Source of the DNA: Haberlea rhodopensis
Lineage: Eukaryota > Streptophyta > Magnoliopsida > Lamiales > Gesneriaceae
Direction of reading: 5' to 3'
Assembly (NCBI GenBank): GCA_907163345.1
Contig: CAJQUN010000337.1
Location: forward strand, 1-64,000
DNA length: 64,000 nt
Notes under the pieces: generated by a model
The model's input: the letters and a program-made list of their open reading frames with translations, nothing else
Databases searched by the model: none
What the model was told of the DNA's origin: nothing
Part shown: piece after piece, positions 11,010-22,163 of the stretch
Numbering within the stretch: the first letter of the stretch is position 1
Layout: every line of letters starts with the position of its first letter
Position numbers and translations under genes: made by a program

Positions 11010-11415
11010 AGTTTCTATACAGCTCGAGAGAGTGTATTGAATAATAACGAAAACCTTTCACCTTAAGAATCAATTGTTTAGTATGCTTATTCAAACGAAT
11101 CATTAAAGATAACATAGTTGAATGAACAGCGAGATAAATTTCTCGAGCGAAATTCCTTTGCATATCCGGAAACCATTCATTTTATTTATTCTTATTTTAT
11201 TTAGGTCATTTAGTTATAAATTTGCAGTAGTTAATATACCCTCTTTTTAATCGTAGGCTAAATATAATTTTACTAGTTTTATTTGGTACTTATACGTTAG
11301 TCCCTGTGGATTCGACAACCCTTACTTTCATTTAACTATACTAAAACTTGACACCGTGCACTTGTGGTAAAGAATCGCTACACTGAGAATTTTCTGTTTA
11401 AAAATAAAGCGGTCA
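11010..11415 (+). repeat. Truncated 5' LTR (last ~406 bp)
   Basis: It matches 17405-17812 closely, from GTTTCTATACAGCTCGAGAG to the CA before the PBS. About 1.1 kb of the LTR front is missing to the left of 11010, at the junction with the filler and the Sirevirus-like element. Confidence 0.88.
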
Positions 11416-11422
11416 AGTTTTT

Positions 11423-11440
11423 TGGCGCCGTTGCCGGGGA
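11423..11440 (+). promoter_or_regulatory. Primer-binding site, tRNA-Asp type
   Basis: TGGCGCCGTTGCCGGGGA, the 18-base PBS typical of Athila/Tat elements, complementary to the 3' end of tRNA-Asp. Confidence 0.93.
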
Positions 11441-11610
11441 CTAATCTGTATAATATCATACGAGATTAGTTAATTGTAATTTAGCCAATTTGTATTATTT
11501 CGTTGTTATTTTTCTTTTTTTGTTTTAGTTAGTTGTTCTTGTTTTTGATTTTGTATTTTTGTTGTTGTCTCCTTTTGTCTGATCCAGTACAGGAACCATT
11601 TCTCTAGTGC

Positions 11611-12893
11611 ATGCTCAGAAGAGAGGAGCCCATTCTCGAGCCATTTGATCCTGAAATAGAGAGAACTCTACTTAGAAGACTATGAGAAACTCGAGCAATG
11701 GCCGACAATAACGAAGCACAGAACCCAAGATCGATGATGGACTTTGCACAGCCAGCGTTTCATGGATCTTTATCCAGTATTACTAGGCCGACAATCCAGG
11801 CGAATAACTTCGAGATCAAGCCTGCAATTATCCAAATGATACAGCACTCTGTAATGTTTGGGGGAGCTGCCACGGACGATCCAAACACTCACATCTCCAA
11901 CTTCTTGGAGATCTGTGACACGTTTAAACATAATGGCGTCTCCGACGACGCCATCAGGTTAAGGCTCTTCCTTTTTCATTGAGAGATAAAGCTAAATCCT
12001 GGTTGAATTCATTACCTGCAGGATCGATTACAACATGGGAAGGGATGACAAAAGCTTTCTTATCGAAGTACTTTCCTCCCTCCATGACGGCAAAGATGCG
12101 GAACGATATAACTACGTTCGGGCAATTTGATCCCGAGAGTTTATATGAGGCGTGGGATCGTTTCAAAGATTTATTGAGGAGATGCCCACATCACGGTCTA
12201 CCCATCTGGCTGCAGGTACAGACTTTTTACAATGGTTTGTTTTCTGCTAACCAATCTATGATAGATGCAGCATCTGGGGGATCGATCATGCGGAAGACAC
12301 CGGAAGAAGCGTATGACTTATTGGAGGAAATGGCGTCCAATAGCTATCAGTGGCAGTCTGAAAGGAACATGCCACAGAAACCAATAGGAGTCCATCAAGT
12401 GGATGAGATTACTGTTATTTCGGCTCAGTTGGAAGCTATGAACCGGAAGATAGATAGCATGGGTGCAGCAGCGATGCAAGCTCTAGCTGTCTTCTATGAT
12501 TTATGTGGAGGCGGTCATCCGAGCATTGAGTGCCAAGCAGGTAACCAATTTAATCAATCTACTGAAGCTGTGAATTTCGTAGAGAACAGGCAGCAGAACA
12601 ATCCATATTCGAACTCATACAACCCGGGGTGGAGGAACCACCCAAATCTGAGGTGGTCAAACCAAGAGAATGTGTTGAATCCACAACCACAGTCGGGGTT
12701 CACCAAAAAACCGAGTATGGAGGAGCTGATGGCAAAACTGATTTCGTCGACTGAGGTGAGGATGCAGAATCAGGATGCATCGATTAAGAACCTGGAAGTA
12801 CAGATAGGGCAGCTGGCCACGTTGATTTCTGGAAGGACGCAAGGTACGCTCCCGGGTGATTCTGTGAAGAATCCAAAGGAGCAATCAAGTTAA
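11611..12893 (+). pseudogene. Athila-type Gag, one stop and one frameshift
   Basis: The frame starts at the ATG at 11611 (MLRREEPILEPFDPEIERTL, a typical Athila gag start). It meets a TGA at 11683-11685, resumes with MADNNEAQNPRSMMDFAQPA, shifts frame around 11975-11985, and continues in the frame beginning RDKAKSWLNSLPAGSITTWE to 12893. The retrotransposon-gag domain (WDRFKDLLRRCPHHGLPIWL, FYNGL) is clear. A zinc-knuckle-like but imperfect segment is CGGGHPSIEC. The C-terminus (EVQIGQLATLISGR) ends earlier than in full Athila gag-pol, where the frame runs on into protease. The TGA is one C-to-T change from an arginine codon. Gag would form the particle; this copy is broken. Confidence 0.85.
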
Positions 12894-13703
12894 CAGACGA
12901 GGAGGTGACAGTCCAGCTTGTGACTATAAATTAAGAACTTTCTTTTCCTTCCTCAAGTTTTTGTTTTAGTTCTTCATTTTAGTTTGGTTGTTTTTAGTTT
13001 GTTTTTTAGATGTTCCGAGAATGAATCCGTGCAATTTTGTGCAGGTGTAAAAGCAAGAAAGATATAGGCGAAGCAACCCGAGAGGAAATTTTATTTTTTT
13101 TAAAAAAATTTGATTTTTGTATTCTGGTGCTGGCGATCGATTGAGACAAAATCTCGATCGATCGCCTAGAAATTTTATAAACAAAAGAGATACACTGCCT
13201 CGATCGATCGATCGAAAAATATTCTCGATCTATCGATCGAGAGAAAATTTTTTAAAAAAATAGGGCACCGAAGAGCATTCTGCACAACTCAGAAACTTTT
13301 CTTCTCCTCTCCAACGCAGAACCAAATCGCCTCATCCAATCTCTCATCCATATTCTCTCCAATTTTCAAATTACTTCAAATCTTTGAAGTAAGAATTGTT
13401 TCTGGTGAGATTTTAATTGCAGATATGAAGTATTGCAAGCTGAATTGGGTAGAATTGCATTCAAAAGAGAATTCCACGCCAAGTGCCAAATTCATAAAAG
13501 ATCAAATTTTTCTTGGTAATTGGTTTCAATTTCATATCTTTTCATCCTTTGGAGCAATTTCTTTGTTGTAATTGAATTGGGTTAAGAAGAATCAAAGTTT
13601 GGGGGAGTTGTTGTTGTGTTGTGGGGTGTTGGTATTGCTGTGTTTTGGGTGTGGTGTTTTTGGTGCAGTTAAGCGAAATAATTGAGAACAACTTAGCAAG
13701 AAA
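12894..13703 (+). other. Internal non-coding spacer with GATC palindromes
   Basis: About 800 bp between gag and the second frame. It contains two long inverted repeats built of CGATCGATCG blocks (13132-13166, about 15-bp arms with one mismatch, and about 13199-13243), then pyrimidine-rich leader-like DNA (TCTTCTCCTCTCC). The layout resembles the palindrome cluster and the downstream leader inside this element's own LTR. It could therefore be an internal promoter and 5' leader for the second frame, but this is inference. Confidence 0.55.
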
Positions 13704-14958
13704 ATGGCTCCAAGAAAGAGGTCAAAGCAGGCAGAGGCCTCACAGAAACAAAAGCAGGCGGAGGCCACCACTTCTGAGCAAGAGCACGACGCACAGAAGT
13801 TTGAAAATGCTACAGCAGCTGAGTTGTATCCCAGTTATCACAAGAAACCCCTCAATCGTGAAAGGGGCATGAGTATGGACAAGATTGAATGTCATGTCAT
13901 AAGAGCAGTAAGGCGACGAGGGTGGTTTCAGTTTGTTCAAACACCAATTGATGCTGTGGTTCCGCTGGTGAGGGAATTCTACACGAATCTCCGAGTTATC
14001 CCACCAGGACGGAGAGCAAATGTTTTTTGTCCGAGGGAAGGATGTGCTGATTGATCAGGCAGCAATCAATAATGTTTACCGGATGCCATTCATACACAAC
14101 TGTGCGTACCAATCCTTCCGTAAGAGTATGATCAATTATGATGAGGTACTCGCAGTTATTGGCATGCCGGGAGTAGATTGGCAGCGGAATGATAAGGGAG
14201 AGCCGCAGGTGGTTCTCAAGAAACATTTGACACCAGAGGCCCAAGCATGGTTCTCATTTGTCGCCTCACGGGTCATGCCTTCGACCCACACTTCTGAGGT
14301 GACAAAGGACATAGCGGCCCTGGTATTTGCCATTCTCACAGGGCAGGACGTGGATTTGGGTGAGATTATTAGTGATCACATCCATGAGATCGGTAGCAGC
14401 CCACCTACCTCCGCACTACCGTTTCCATCTACCATCACTGCTTTATGTCAGATATGCGGAGTGAAATGGGGGGAAGACGAGGAGTTACTACCACCGAAGA
14501 CCCCGATTGTTGTTGATGGTCCACCACCTCCTACAGGCCGAAGAAGGGCTGAGCCACGACCCTCGGACACCGGACATGCCAGAGCATCATCATCCTCTGC
14601 TGCAGCGCGTACACGCATCACTTTGGACTCCCTTCACAGGGATCTCCAAGACATTCGCATGGAGCAGCAGAGCATCCATAGCATGCAGCGGGACCTACAC
14701 AGCATGCAGAGAGAATTGCAGTTGGACCATGAGCAGGTAGCTCAGCGTCAGATGGAGTTCATGCACTACCAGAGTGCATGGAACACTGCCATGGCCCAGG
14801 GCTTCCCAGGATTCCAGTTCCCTCCAGAGCCACACTTCGCACCATATCAGCCGCATGCACCCCCACCTACTGAGTACCCACCATTTCCGCCATACCAGGG
14901 CGAGGAGCGTCACTACCCAGTTCCCCCTCCAGAGCATGATGAGGACGACGATCAGTGA
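13704..14958 (+). pseudogene. 'Putative plant transposon protein' frame, one frameshift
   Basis: The ATG at 13704 (MAPRKRSKQAEASQKQKQ, a basic start) leads into LVREFYTNLRVI. A frameshift between about 14020 and 14050 moves the reading to the frame with FVRGKDVLIDQAAINNVY. The protein ends at 14958 after a Pro/His/Glu-rich tail. The V-REFY-N-L...V-VRGK-V...INN-Y pattern is the one I associate with the plant transposon domain found in many Athila-type elements. A predicted coiled coil follows (DLQDIRMEQQSIHSMQRDLH), with a repeated SMQRDLHSMQREL. The function is unknown; in Athila this position is sometimes called env-like. About 415 codons are recognisable. Apart from the frameshift the frame is well kept, unlike gag. 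Confidence 0.7.
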
Positions 14959-16266
14959 CGATCGTCGCCATGGTATGTGTTTTGCCTTTACGCTTATTTG
15001 TCTTGTACATTGAGGGCAATGCACATATTAAGTTTGGGGGGTTTTGTTTATATTTGTTTATTTTTGTAGTTTTTGCACTTTTTGCTACTTGCCTTGGTTC
15101 TTTCCTTGCATGACTGCACGTTTATGAGACTAATTCGTCCTTGAGCACTATCAACAAATTTTTTTTTAAAATGAGTTATTCTTGAGAAATGATGAGTTAG
15201 ATTTGCAAATGTTTAACTTGTTTGTATATATCCTTTGTTGAGCTTATGTCAAAATTGAGGAATAGTTTGAGCACGTTTTGAGTCATGATTGAGTGAAGTA
15301 TGTATTGAATAAAGTGAAAAGTTGTGTTAACTATGATTAGTCTTGAGCATCTTAGAAAACTCTACAATTTATTTGAAAGCACTTTGAGGCAAAATTTTAT
15401 AATTAGGAACTTGACTTGGAGATGATTTAGGCGATATTTGGACCGTTTGTGCCTTTCAAGCTTACCTTATCTACATCATTCCTTAGTGTCCCCTCTTGAG
15501 CCTTATTGAAAAAGAATGGTATATGAATTGCATATAATTAGACCCCCATTCGACATTTTTTGCTTAACTCATTATGCATACCTTGGATTGAGCCTAAATG
15601 AAAAAATTTATCCGTCCCTAAGGGAGTATAATGAATCTCATTCATTGTACTGAATTGTTATATGTAGATGAGTTCATTGTGAAAAACAAAAATGAACAAA
15701 AGAATGAGCAATAAGAAAAGATGTAGAAAAAAAAAGCCTTCAAAAAAAAATAAAACATTCAAATAAGACCCAAAGTGGCCAAGACTAGAAAAAGTTGAAG
15801 AGAAGCTCAAATTTTGTGCGAACAAGTTTGAACTGATTCTATTATACTCTCTTCTTTGCATTCATCTTACCTTTTCTTTGGAGCCGACACCAAAAGGCCT
15901 AACGCTATAAGCTTTTAAAGACCTTCTGATCCAAGTCTACGGAATAATTACATTAGTGGAGAAGTGCTGGATAGTAGATTTGTAGAGTATTTTAAAGTAA
16001 TCTTGACTTTGAGTTTTTATGGCACAGTTTGATCTTAAAGATATGATTATACCTCATGATTGACAATACCACACACGCATGTTCCGATGTTGCGATGTAT
16101 TGTTTAGCTTAGGAGAAAACGCTTCATGTTGAACTTTGAATGACTCTTATTGATGTATAAGTAGGATTGCTGGGCTTTTACTTTGAGTTGTAAAGATGAT
16201 TCATTCAAAGTATTAAGTTTAACTCTACTTTTTGAGCTTATTGCTTGCTCGAGGACGATCAAGTCT
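14959..16266 (+). other. 3' internal non-coding region
   Basis: About 1.3 kb with no supported gene. Just after the second frame, near 15007-15042, is a phrase (GAGGGCAATGCACATATTAAGTTTGGGG) seen in the same place in the other Athila-like element here (about 37065). It contains an internal purine run that resembles a second PPT. The rest is A/T-rich, with short A tracts near 15720-15755. Confidence 0.6.
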
Positions 16267-16280
16267 AAGTTTGGGGGAGT
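16267..16280 (+). promoter_or_regulatory. Polypurine tract of the Athila-type element
   Basis: AGTTTGGGGGAGT directly before the LTR start TGATAGGC at 16281. Confidence 0.88.
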
Positions 16281-17812
16281 TGATAGGCTTAGATTTTAAG
16301 TGTTTTTAGCTGTAATTTCTTTCCGTTTTTGGTAGTTTTTCCTGGATGAAATTACGCTTTTTGATATTTATTTGCTTGTTTCAGGAAAATAGGTCGGAAA
16401 TGGAAGAAATGAGCTAAAATGAAGGAAACGGGTGAAATCAAGGCGAAAAAAGTGAAAAATTCAGATACGGGTGAAATCAAGGCGAAAAAGTGAAAAATTC
16501 AGATTTTACAAAATTTCGATCGATCGAGAATATGTACCGATCGATCGAGCCGGGCAGAGAGTTCAGCAACAATTTTATCGAAGGATCGATCGATCGGAAC
16601 CAAAATCTCGATCGATCGATCGAGGCAGAAAGTTTTAAAGGCTGAAGTGAACAGTGCACCGATCGATCGAAAAATCTTTTCGATCGATCGATACGCGATT
16701 TTCTGCAAATCTTATTTTCCAAATTTAACTTGATTCTCGGTGGTTTAAAAGGGAGATCCTTTCCATATCATATCATATCATATCAGCGAGGGTTGAGAGC
16801 CGATTTTCATCACCTAAAAACCCTAGTAGCCTCCGCCGCCTAGAAGAAGGAGGAAAAGCCATCGTCCTCCGTTCTTCGTCCAAGCTTGAACGAGCCAGTT
16901 CCGGAGTGCAAGGAAGGAGCAAGAGAAGAATTTACGGTGCAATGCACGGATTCATTCCAGCATTTACCGTATTTCTAAACTCGGGTTTATTTGATTTTCA
17001 TTTTCATTGGATGTTTTTGAGGTTGAGAAACAATTAAACGTCTTATTGATTTGTTTTGAATTGAATCAAGTTTATTTTATCGAGTTTAAGTATAATTGTG
17101 TTTGATTTATTGATTCGAATGTGTTTGAGTGAATTGATTACTTATTGTTCATGAATTAAATGCTTATTAAGATCAAAGCCTAGCTAACTTTGATTAAATT
17201 TTGTGAGTTATAACCGAGATCGAGAGATAACGTTATAATACACTACAGTAATTCATGATGTATGTTTAAGATTGAGATCGAGAGATAAAATCACATATGT
17301 GAGCGCTTTGAATCGAGAGATTTAGAGTAACTAGGTTTTGAAGATTTATGCAATATCGGATTAGTAAATAAGTGAACGAGAGTTGCTTGTTCTAATTTGA
17401 TATTAGTTTCTATACAGCTCGAGAGAGTGTATTTAATAATAACGAAAACCTTTCACCTTAAGAATCAATTGTTTGGTAATTGCTTATTCAAACGAATCTT
17501 TAAAGATAACATAGTTGAACGAAGAGCGAGATAAATTTCTCGAGCGAAATTCCTTTGCATATCCGGAAACCATTCATTTTATTTATTCTTATTTTATTTA
17601 GGTCCTTTAGTTATAAATTTACAGTAGTTAATATACCCTCATTTTAATCGTAGGCTAAATATAATTTTACTAGTTTTATTTGGTACTTATACGTTAGTCC
17701 ATGTGGATTCGACAACCCTTACTTTCATTTAACTATACTAAAACTTGACACCGTGCACTTGCGGTAAAGTATCGCTACACTGAGAATTTTCTGTTTAAAA
17801 ATAAATCGGTCA
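16281..17812 (+). repeat. Athila-type 3' LTR
   Basis: 1532 bp, TGATAGG...CGGTCA. The end is set by the junction between the repeated AAAATAAA(T/G)CGGTCA and the different following DNA, compared with 11415. It contains the palindrome cluster at 16517-16692. Confidence 0.9.
16517..16692 (+). repeat. Cluster of CGATCGATCG palindromes in the LTR
   Basis: Six blocks of two to three tandem CGAT units, spaced roughly 15-60 bp apart, starting about 235 bp into the LTR. They can pair with each other or fold alone. Confidence 0.85.
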
Positions 17813-18252
17813 GGGGTGCTTGGCAAACTAGAAATATGAAGGCTAAAGTAAAGTCATAACAAAGTGACATTAAGAGTTTGACAAAATAATGTTATCAAAT
17901 AGAATAACGAGTGTGACAAATGTGTGCACACTTAAGCATATGTATGCTTGTGTATTGCTGATATGCTCATTGGGGAAGCAATTTAGGAATCATCAAGTAA
18001 CAAATAAAAATGTTGTCGAGACATTTTGACGTGTATGCATCAAGAGCAATGCTTGAAATTAAAAGCTTTCAAGACATTTGAAGAATGAAATCTCAAAGAT
18101 TAATTCGAGTTTCAAATTTTAAGCTTTGCTCTTAAATTTCAAGTTTACAAGAAATAGAATCTTGAACTTGTAATTTTTAATAATGTATGCGCTTAAATAT
18201 GAATTGGGAATTAAAGTCGAGTATTTCCCCTGTTATCGAATTTTGTAAGAAA
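17813..18252. other. Unassigned DNA between two elements
   Basis: About 440 bp of A/T-rich sequence without a supported gene or repeat. It separates the Athila-type 3' LTR from the copia LTR starting at 18258. Confidence 0.5.
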
Positions 18253-18257
18253 TAACG

Positions 18258-19764
18258 TGTTAACTGTGAGTAATCCATCAATCATAGCAACGCAGCGGAA
18301 TAAACAAATATGGATTACATGACACCGGATCTATACATAGGTTGTCATATCGGATAAAAGAACAAAAGTTTCACCATTGTAGCTGTTTGAGCAGATTCCA
18401 CGAAGCAGCACCACGTCCAACGCCTCCTTCGAGTCACTAGCAAAACTTATCAAGTTTTGCCTCAACGGTATCCACACGATCAAATCGGGTGAAGGGATAG
18501 TCTAAGAACAAGTTGCTAGACTCGTTCTTAGACCGTAACAAGGAACACTCACGATTCAAAATCGAAAAGGGATGGCCGGAATACTCCAAAATCACGTCGG
18601 CTATGATGAAGCCGAGAGAGCTTGGAAATCCTCTTAGGCGGCCGAGAGCTCCTTGATTAGGGTGGAATGATATTAAAAATTGTCTCCTACAATTAATTAT
18701 ACCAAGTTATTAAAAGGGCTTAATTAAGTTCAAGACTTTCTCAAAGTCTTATGGGCCCAAACCCATGAATTAATTAAAACCTTTTAATCACTTAATTAAG
18801 ACTCTTCTTAATTAATTAATTCATCCAATGAATTTAATTTCCTTCTCAATTTAATCTTTTGTGCGACCCGATAGGATCTTGTAATGTTGGGAGTGACATA
18901 AAATCTCATTTTATGTCGCAAGCAATGAGCGGTATCTAGCAACACATCAATGCTACACAAATTACAAGAATGTCAATGACTCGACATAACCTAGGAACTT
19001 GTGATAATATTTATCATGTAACTTAATCCCTTTGTCCTTTGTGTTTAGATTGAACACGAGTCATGGAATAGTCATACTCGTATATTCAATCTCTATTTCT
19101 TGATCCCCAAGTAGAACTAGAATAAACGAATAAGCTCGATATCTCATATCGACTCATTCGAGCATGGCCATGCATTTTAGTTCTCACTTGATCAAGGGCC
19201 AAACACATTTCCTGTTATATAGGAGGGACAAATCCTATCTCGATCAGTCAACATCCTTCTACATAATTCGTAGTGTATCCAATAGTCGCCTTTATAGTTT
19301 ACCCTGTTACGGGTAACGTTTGACAATATCAAGATACATAACTCCTTATGTTGGGATCTCTGATGATCACAAGTCGTAAGGATTACATACATTATTATCA
19401 CTATGAGAATTGCTTATGACACTCATATAACTAACCATGTAGCATTCTCATGGTGGGTCTGTCCAGTACATCATTCTCTAACATGTACCCATGTGTTGAT
19501 TTGATATCTCATATCAATGAACAATTCATCAATCAATACATATTAGTATCTACGTATTATCATTATCCCTATTCATGATAATACTTGACTAGGGACATCT
19601 TTAAGAATAATACAATATTATTCTAAGGACATTAACATATATATTAATTCACATTGCACAGTTAATCGAATAATATATAATAATGAATTGACATTTCATA
19701 AAATCATAAACATTGTATGTCCAAACAATCATTCAATGATTTGTCTTAGGGCATATAGAATAAA
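18258..19764 (-). repeat. Copia 3' LTR
   Basis: About 1.5 kb. The left edge is taken at TGTTAACTGTG (18258), because the minus-strand end ...CAGTTAACA is a typical copia LTR end. The right edge near 19764 is approximate, because the expected TG next to the PPT is mutated. The partner LTR is outside the window, so neither edge is proven. Confidence 0.65.
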
Positions 19765-19775
19765 ATCTCCCACTT
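19765..19775 (-). promoter_or_regulatory. Polypurine tract of the copia element
   Basis: Minus strand AAGTGGGAGATT, the common copia PPT, immediately downstream of the pol stop and next to the LTR. Confidence 0.78.
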
Positions 19776-19778
19776 GCA

Positions 19779-22163
19779 CTAAGACCACTCAGACATATAC
19801 CTAATGCCTAGATATCTAGTATGACGATCATGCTTCTGCTGTGACAGTGGCTTCGTCAATGGGTCAGATACGTTATCATCTGTTGGTACTTTGCAAATTT
19901 TAAAATCTCCCCTTTCAACGATTTCTCGAATGAAATGGAAACGCCTAAGTATGTGCTTGGATCTTTGGTGAGATCTAGGTTCCTTAGCCAATGCGATCGC
20001 TCCATTGTTGTCACAATAGAGTTCTATCGGATCTTTAATGCTAGGCACCACTCCAAGTTCAGAAATGAACTTCCTGATCCAAACAGCTTCCTTTGCTGCA
20101 TCCGAGGCAGCAATATACTCAGCTTCTGTTGTAGAATAGGCTATTGTCTCTTGCTTTGAACTCTTCCAGCTCACAGCACCTCCATTTAGGCAATACACAT
20201 ATCCAGATTGTGATCGATAATCATCTTTGTCGGTTTGGAAGCTTGCATCAGTGTAACCCATTACATTGAGCTCTTCCTCACCTCCATAAATCAAGAATGT
20301 ATCCTTAGTTCTTCTCAAGTATTTCAGGATATTCTTGACAGCAATCCAGTGACCTTCACCTGGATCAACTTGATATCTGCTCGTCATGCTCAAAGCATAC
20401 GATACATCGGGACGAGTACATATCATGGCATACATGATAGATCCAATAGCTGACGCATATGGAATCTTACTCATGCGTTGTCTCTCATCTGGTGTTGAAG
20501 GACATTGTTCCTTCAAGAGATAAATTCCATGTGTCATAGGCACGAATCCTTTCTTTGATTCTTGCATGCTAAACCGTTTTAGCACTTTGTCTATGTATGT
20601 ACTTTGACTTAGGCCAAGAAGTCTTCTCGATCTATCTCTATAGATCTTGATTCCTAATACATAGGTGGCTTCTCCCAAGTCTTTCATCGAAAAGCAATTC
20701 CCTAGCCAAATCTTTACAGATTGTAAGGCAGGGATTTCATTCCCAATGAGAAGTATGTCATCTACATACAACACTAGGAAAATGATTATGCTCCCACTGA
20801 CCTTCTTGTAGACACAAGGTTCATCTACGTTTTTGATAAAACCAAACTCTTTGATTGCATCATCAAAACGAAGATTCCAACTCCGAGAAGCTTGCTTCAA
20901 TCCATAAATGGATCGTTGTAGCTTGCATACCTTTCCAGCATCCTTTGGATCGACAAAACCCTCGGGTTGTGTCATATACACATCCTCGAGCAGATTTCCA
21001 TTAAGGAAAGCTGTTTTGACATCCATCTGCCAGATTTCATAGTCATGAAATGCAGCTATCGCAAGTAAGTTCCTAATGGATTTAACCATGGCAACTGGTG
21101 AGAAAGTTTCATCATAGTCAATACCATGAATTTGCTTGAAACCTTTAGCAACCAGTCGACCTTTATAGGTTTGTACATTACCATCCATGTCGGTCTTTTT
21201 CTTGAAAATCCATTTGCACCCTATGGGTCGTACCCCTTCAGGTGGATCAACCAAAGTCCATACTTGGTTTGCATACATAGATTCCATCTCAGATTTCATG
21301 GCCTCTTGCCATTTCTCAGAATCAGTGCCCATTATAGCTTGTTGATAAGATGACGGCTCATCCTCATCAATAAGTAGTAAGTCACCTTGTTGAGTCACAA
21401 GAAATCCATATCTTTGTGGCTCCCGGTGTTCTCTTACAGACCTACGCTGGGCTTGTGTCTCTTGAGCAGGTATTTCTTCCACAACAGCTTGCGGTGCCTG
21501 CTCTGTTTCCATCTCAATCTCAGGTTCAGTGTTTTCTTGTGGTTGAACTTCACTAAGTTCTATTTTTCTCCCACTGGTTTTTCTAGAAATAAATTCTCTT
21601 TCAAGAAATACACCAGTCCGAGCAACAACTACTTTGTTCTCGGTGGGATAATAGAAACAGTATCCTTTCGTTTCCTTAGGATACCCCACAAATAAACACT
21701 TATCAGATTTGGGTCCAAGTTTGTTAGTGGCATGACGTCTAACGTAAGCCTCACAACCCCAAATCTTCATAAAAGACATACTAGGATGCTTCCCAGTCCA
21801 TATCTCATATGATGTCTTTTCCACTGATTTAGATGGAACACGGTTCAGTAAGAAAATCGTTGTTTCTAGAGCATGTCCCCAAAATGATATCGGAAGATCT
21901 GCATGACTCATCATTGATCTAACCATGTCTAACAAGGTTCGATTTCTCCTCTCGGATACACCATTCCATTGTGGAGTATACGGAGGAGTGAGTTGTGGGA
22001 CTATCCCACACTCCTTCAGATAGTCATGAAACTCTTGGCTAAGGTATTCACCTCCTCGATCCGATCGAAGGATTTTGATACTTTTACCAAGTTGGTTTTG
22101 TACTTCATTCTTGAAATCCTTGAACTTTTCAAAGGTTTCATGTTTATGTTTCATTAGGTACAC
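19779..22163 (-). CDS. Copia integrase core, reverse transcriptase and RNase H, open over 794 codons
   Basis: One long frame. Integrase core: LRSDRGGEYLSQEFHDYL, PPYTPQWNGVSERRN (catalytic D and E). Linker and GKHPSMSFMKIWGCEAYV follow. RT: WIFKKKTDMDGNVQTYKGRLVAKG, QMDVKTAFLNGNLLEDVYM, IYGLKQASRSW and the YVDDILLIGN active site (about two thirds through). RNase H: GYTDASFQTDKDD, STTEAEYIAASDA, ELYCDNNGAIAL, ending DPLTKPLS. The gene order integrase before RT makes it Ty1/copia. The first visible ATG is internal to the polyprotein; the true frame continues upstream but is interrupted by a TAA and a frameshift (22164-22290). All RT and RNase H motifs are present, so the break is recent relative to the age of the nest or is confined to the N-terminal side. 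Confidence 0.9.
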   Translation of the reverse strand: MYLMKHKHETFEKFKDFKNEVQNQLGKSIKILRSDRGGEYLSQEFHDYLKECGIVPQLTPPYTPQWNGVSERRNRTLLDMVRSMMSHADLPISFWGHALETTIFLLNRVPSKSVEKTSYEIWTGKHPSMSFMKIWGCEAYVRRHATNKLGPKSDKCLFVGYPKETKGYCFYYPTENKVVVARTGVFLEREFISRKTSGRKIELSEVQPQENTEPEIEMETEQAPQAVVEEIPAQETQAQRRSVREHREPQRYGFLVTQQGDLLLIDEDEPSSYQQAIMGTDSEKWQEAMKSEMESMYANQVWTLVDPPEGVRPIGCKWIFKKKTDMDGNVQTYKGRLVAKGFKQIHGIDYDETFSPVAMVKSIRNLLAIAAFHDYEIWQMDVKTAFLNGNLLEDVYMTQPEGFVDPKDAGKVCKLQRSIYGLKQASRSWNLRFDDAIKEFGFIKNVDEPCVYKKVSGSIIIFLVLYVDDILLIGNEIPALQSVKIWLGNCFSMKDLGEATYVLGIKIYRDRSRRLLGLSQSTYIDKVLKRFSMQESKKGFVPMTHGIYLLKEQCPSTPDERQRMSKIPYASAIGSIMYAMICTRPDVSYALSMTSRYQVDPGEGHWIAVKNILKYLRRTKDTFLIYGGEEELNVMGYTDASFQTDKDDYRSQSGYVYCLNGGAVSWKSSKQETIAYSTTEAEYIAASDAAKEAVWIRKFISELGVVPSIKDPIELYCDNNGAIALAKEPRSHQRSKHILRRFHFIREIVERGDFKICKVPTDDNVSDPLTKPLSQQKHDRHTRYLGIRYMSEWS

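Larger units (their letters stand above)
11010..17812 (+). mobile_element. Athila-type Ty3/gypsy derivative, gag plus second frame, no pol
   Basis: A plus-strand element with a 5'-truncated left LTR (11010-11415), the Athila tRNA-Asp PBS (11423-11440), an Athila-like gag, a long non-coding spacer, a second protein frame with the plant transposon domain, a long 3' leader-like region, the PPT (TTTGGGGGAG) and a full right LTR (16281-17812). No protease, RT, RNase H or integrase motif was found, so movement would need proteins from an autonomous Athila. No TSD can be checked because the left end is lost. Confidence 0.85.

Noticed and set aside
16517..16692. GATC clusters as bacterial Dam-methylation or replication-origin sites
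   Set aside because: Everything else in the window is a plant retrotransposon; there is no bacterial gene or origin context.
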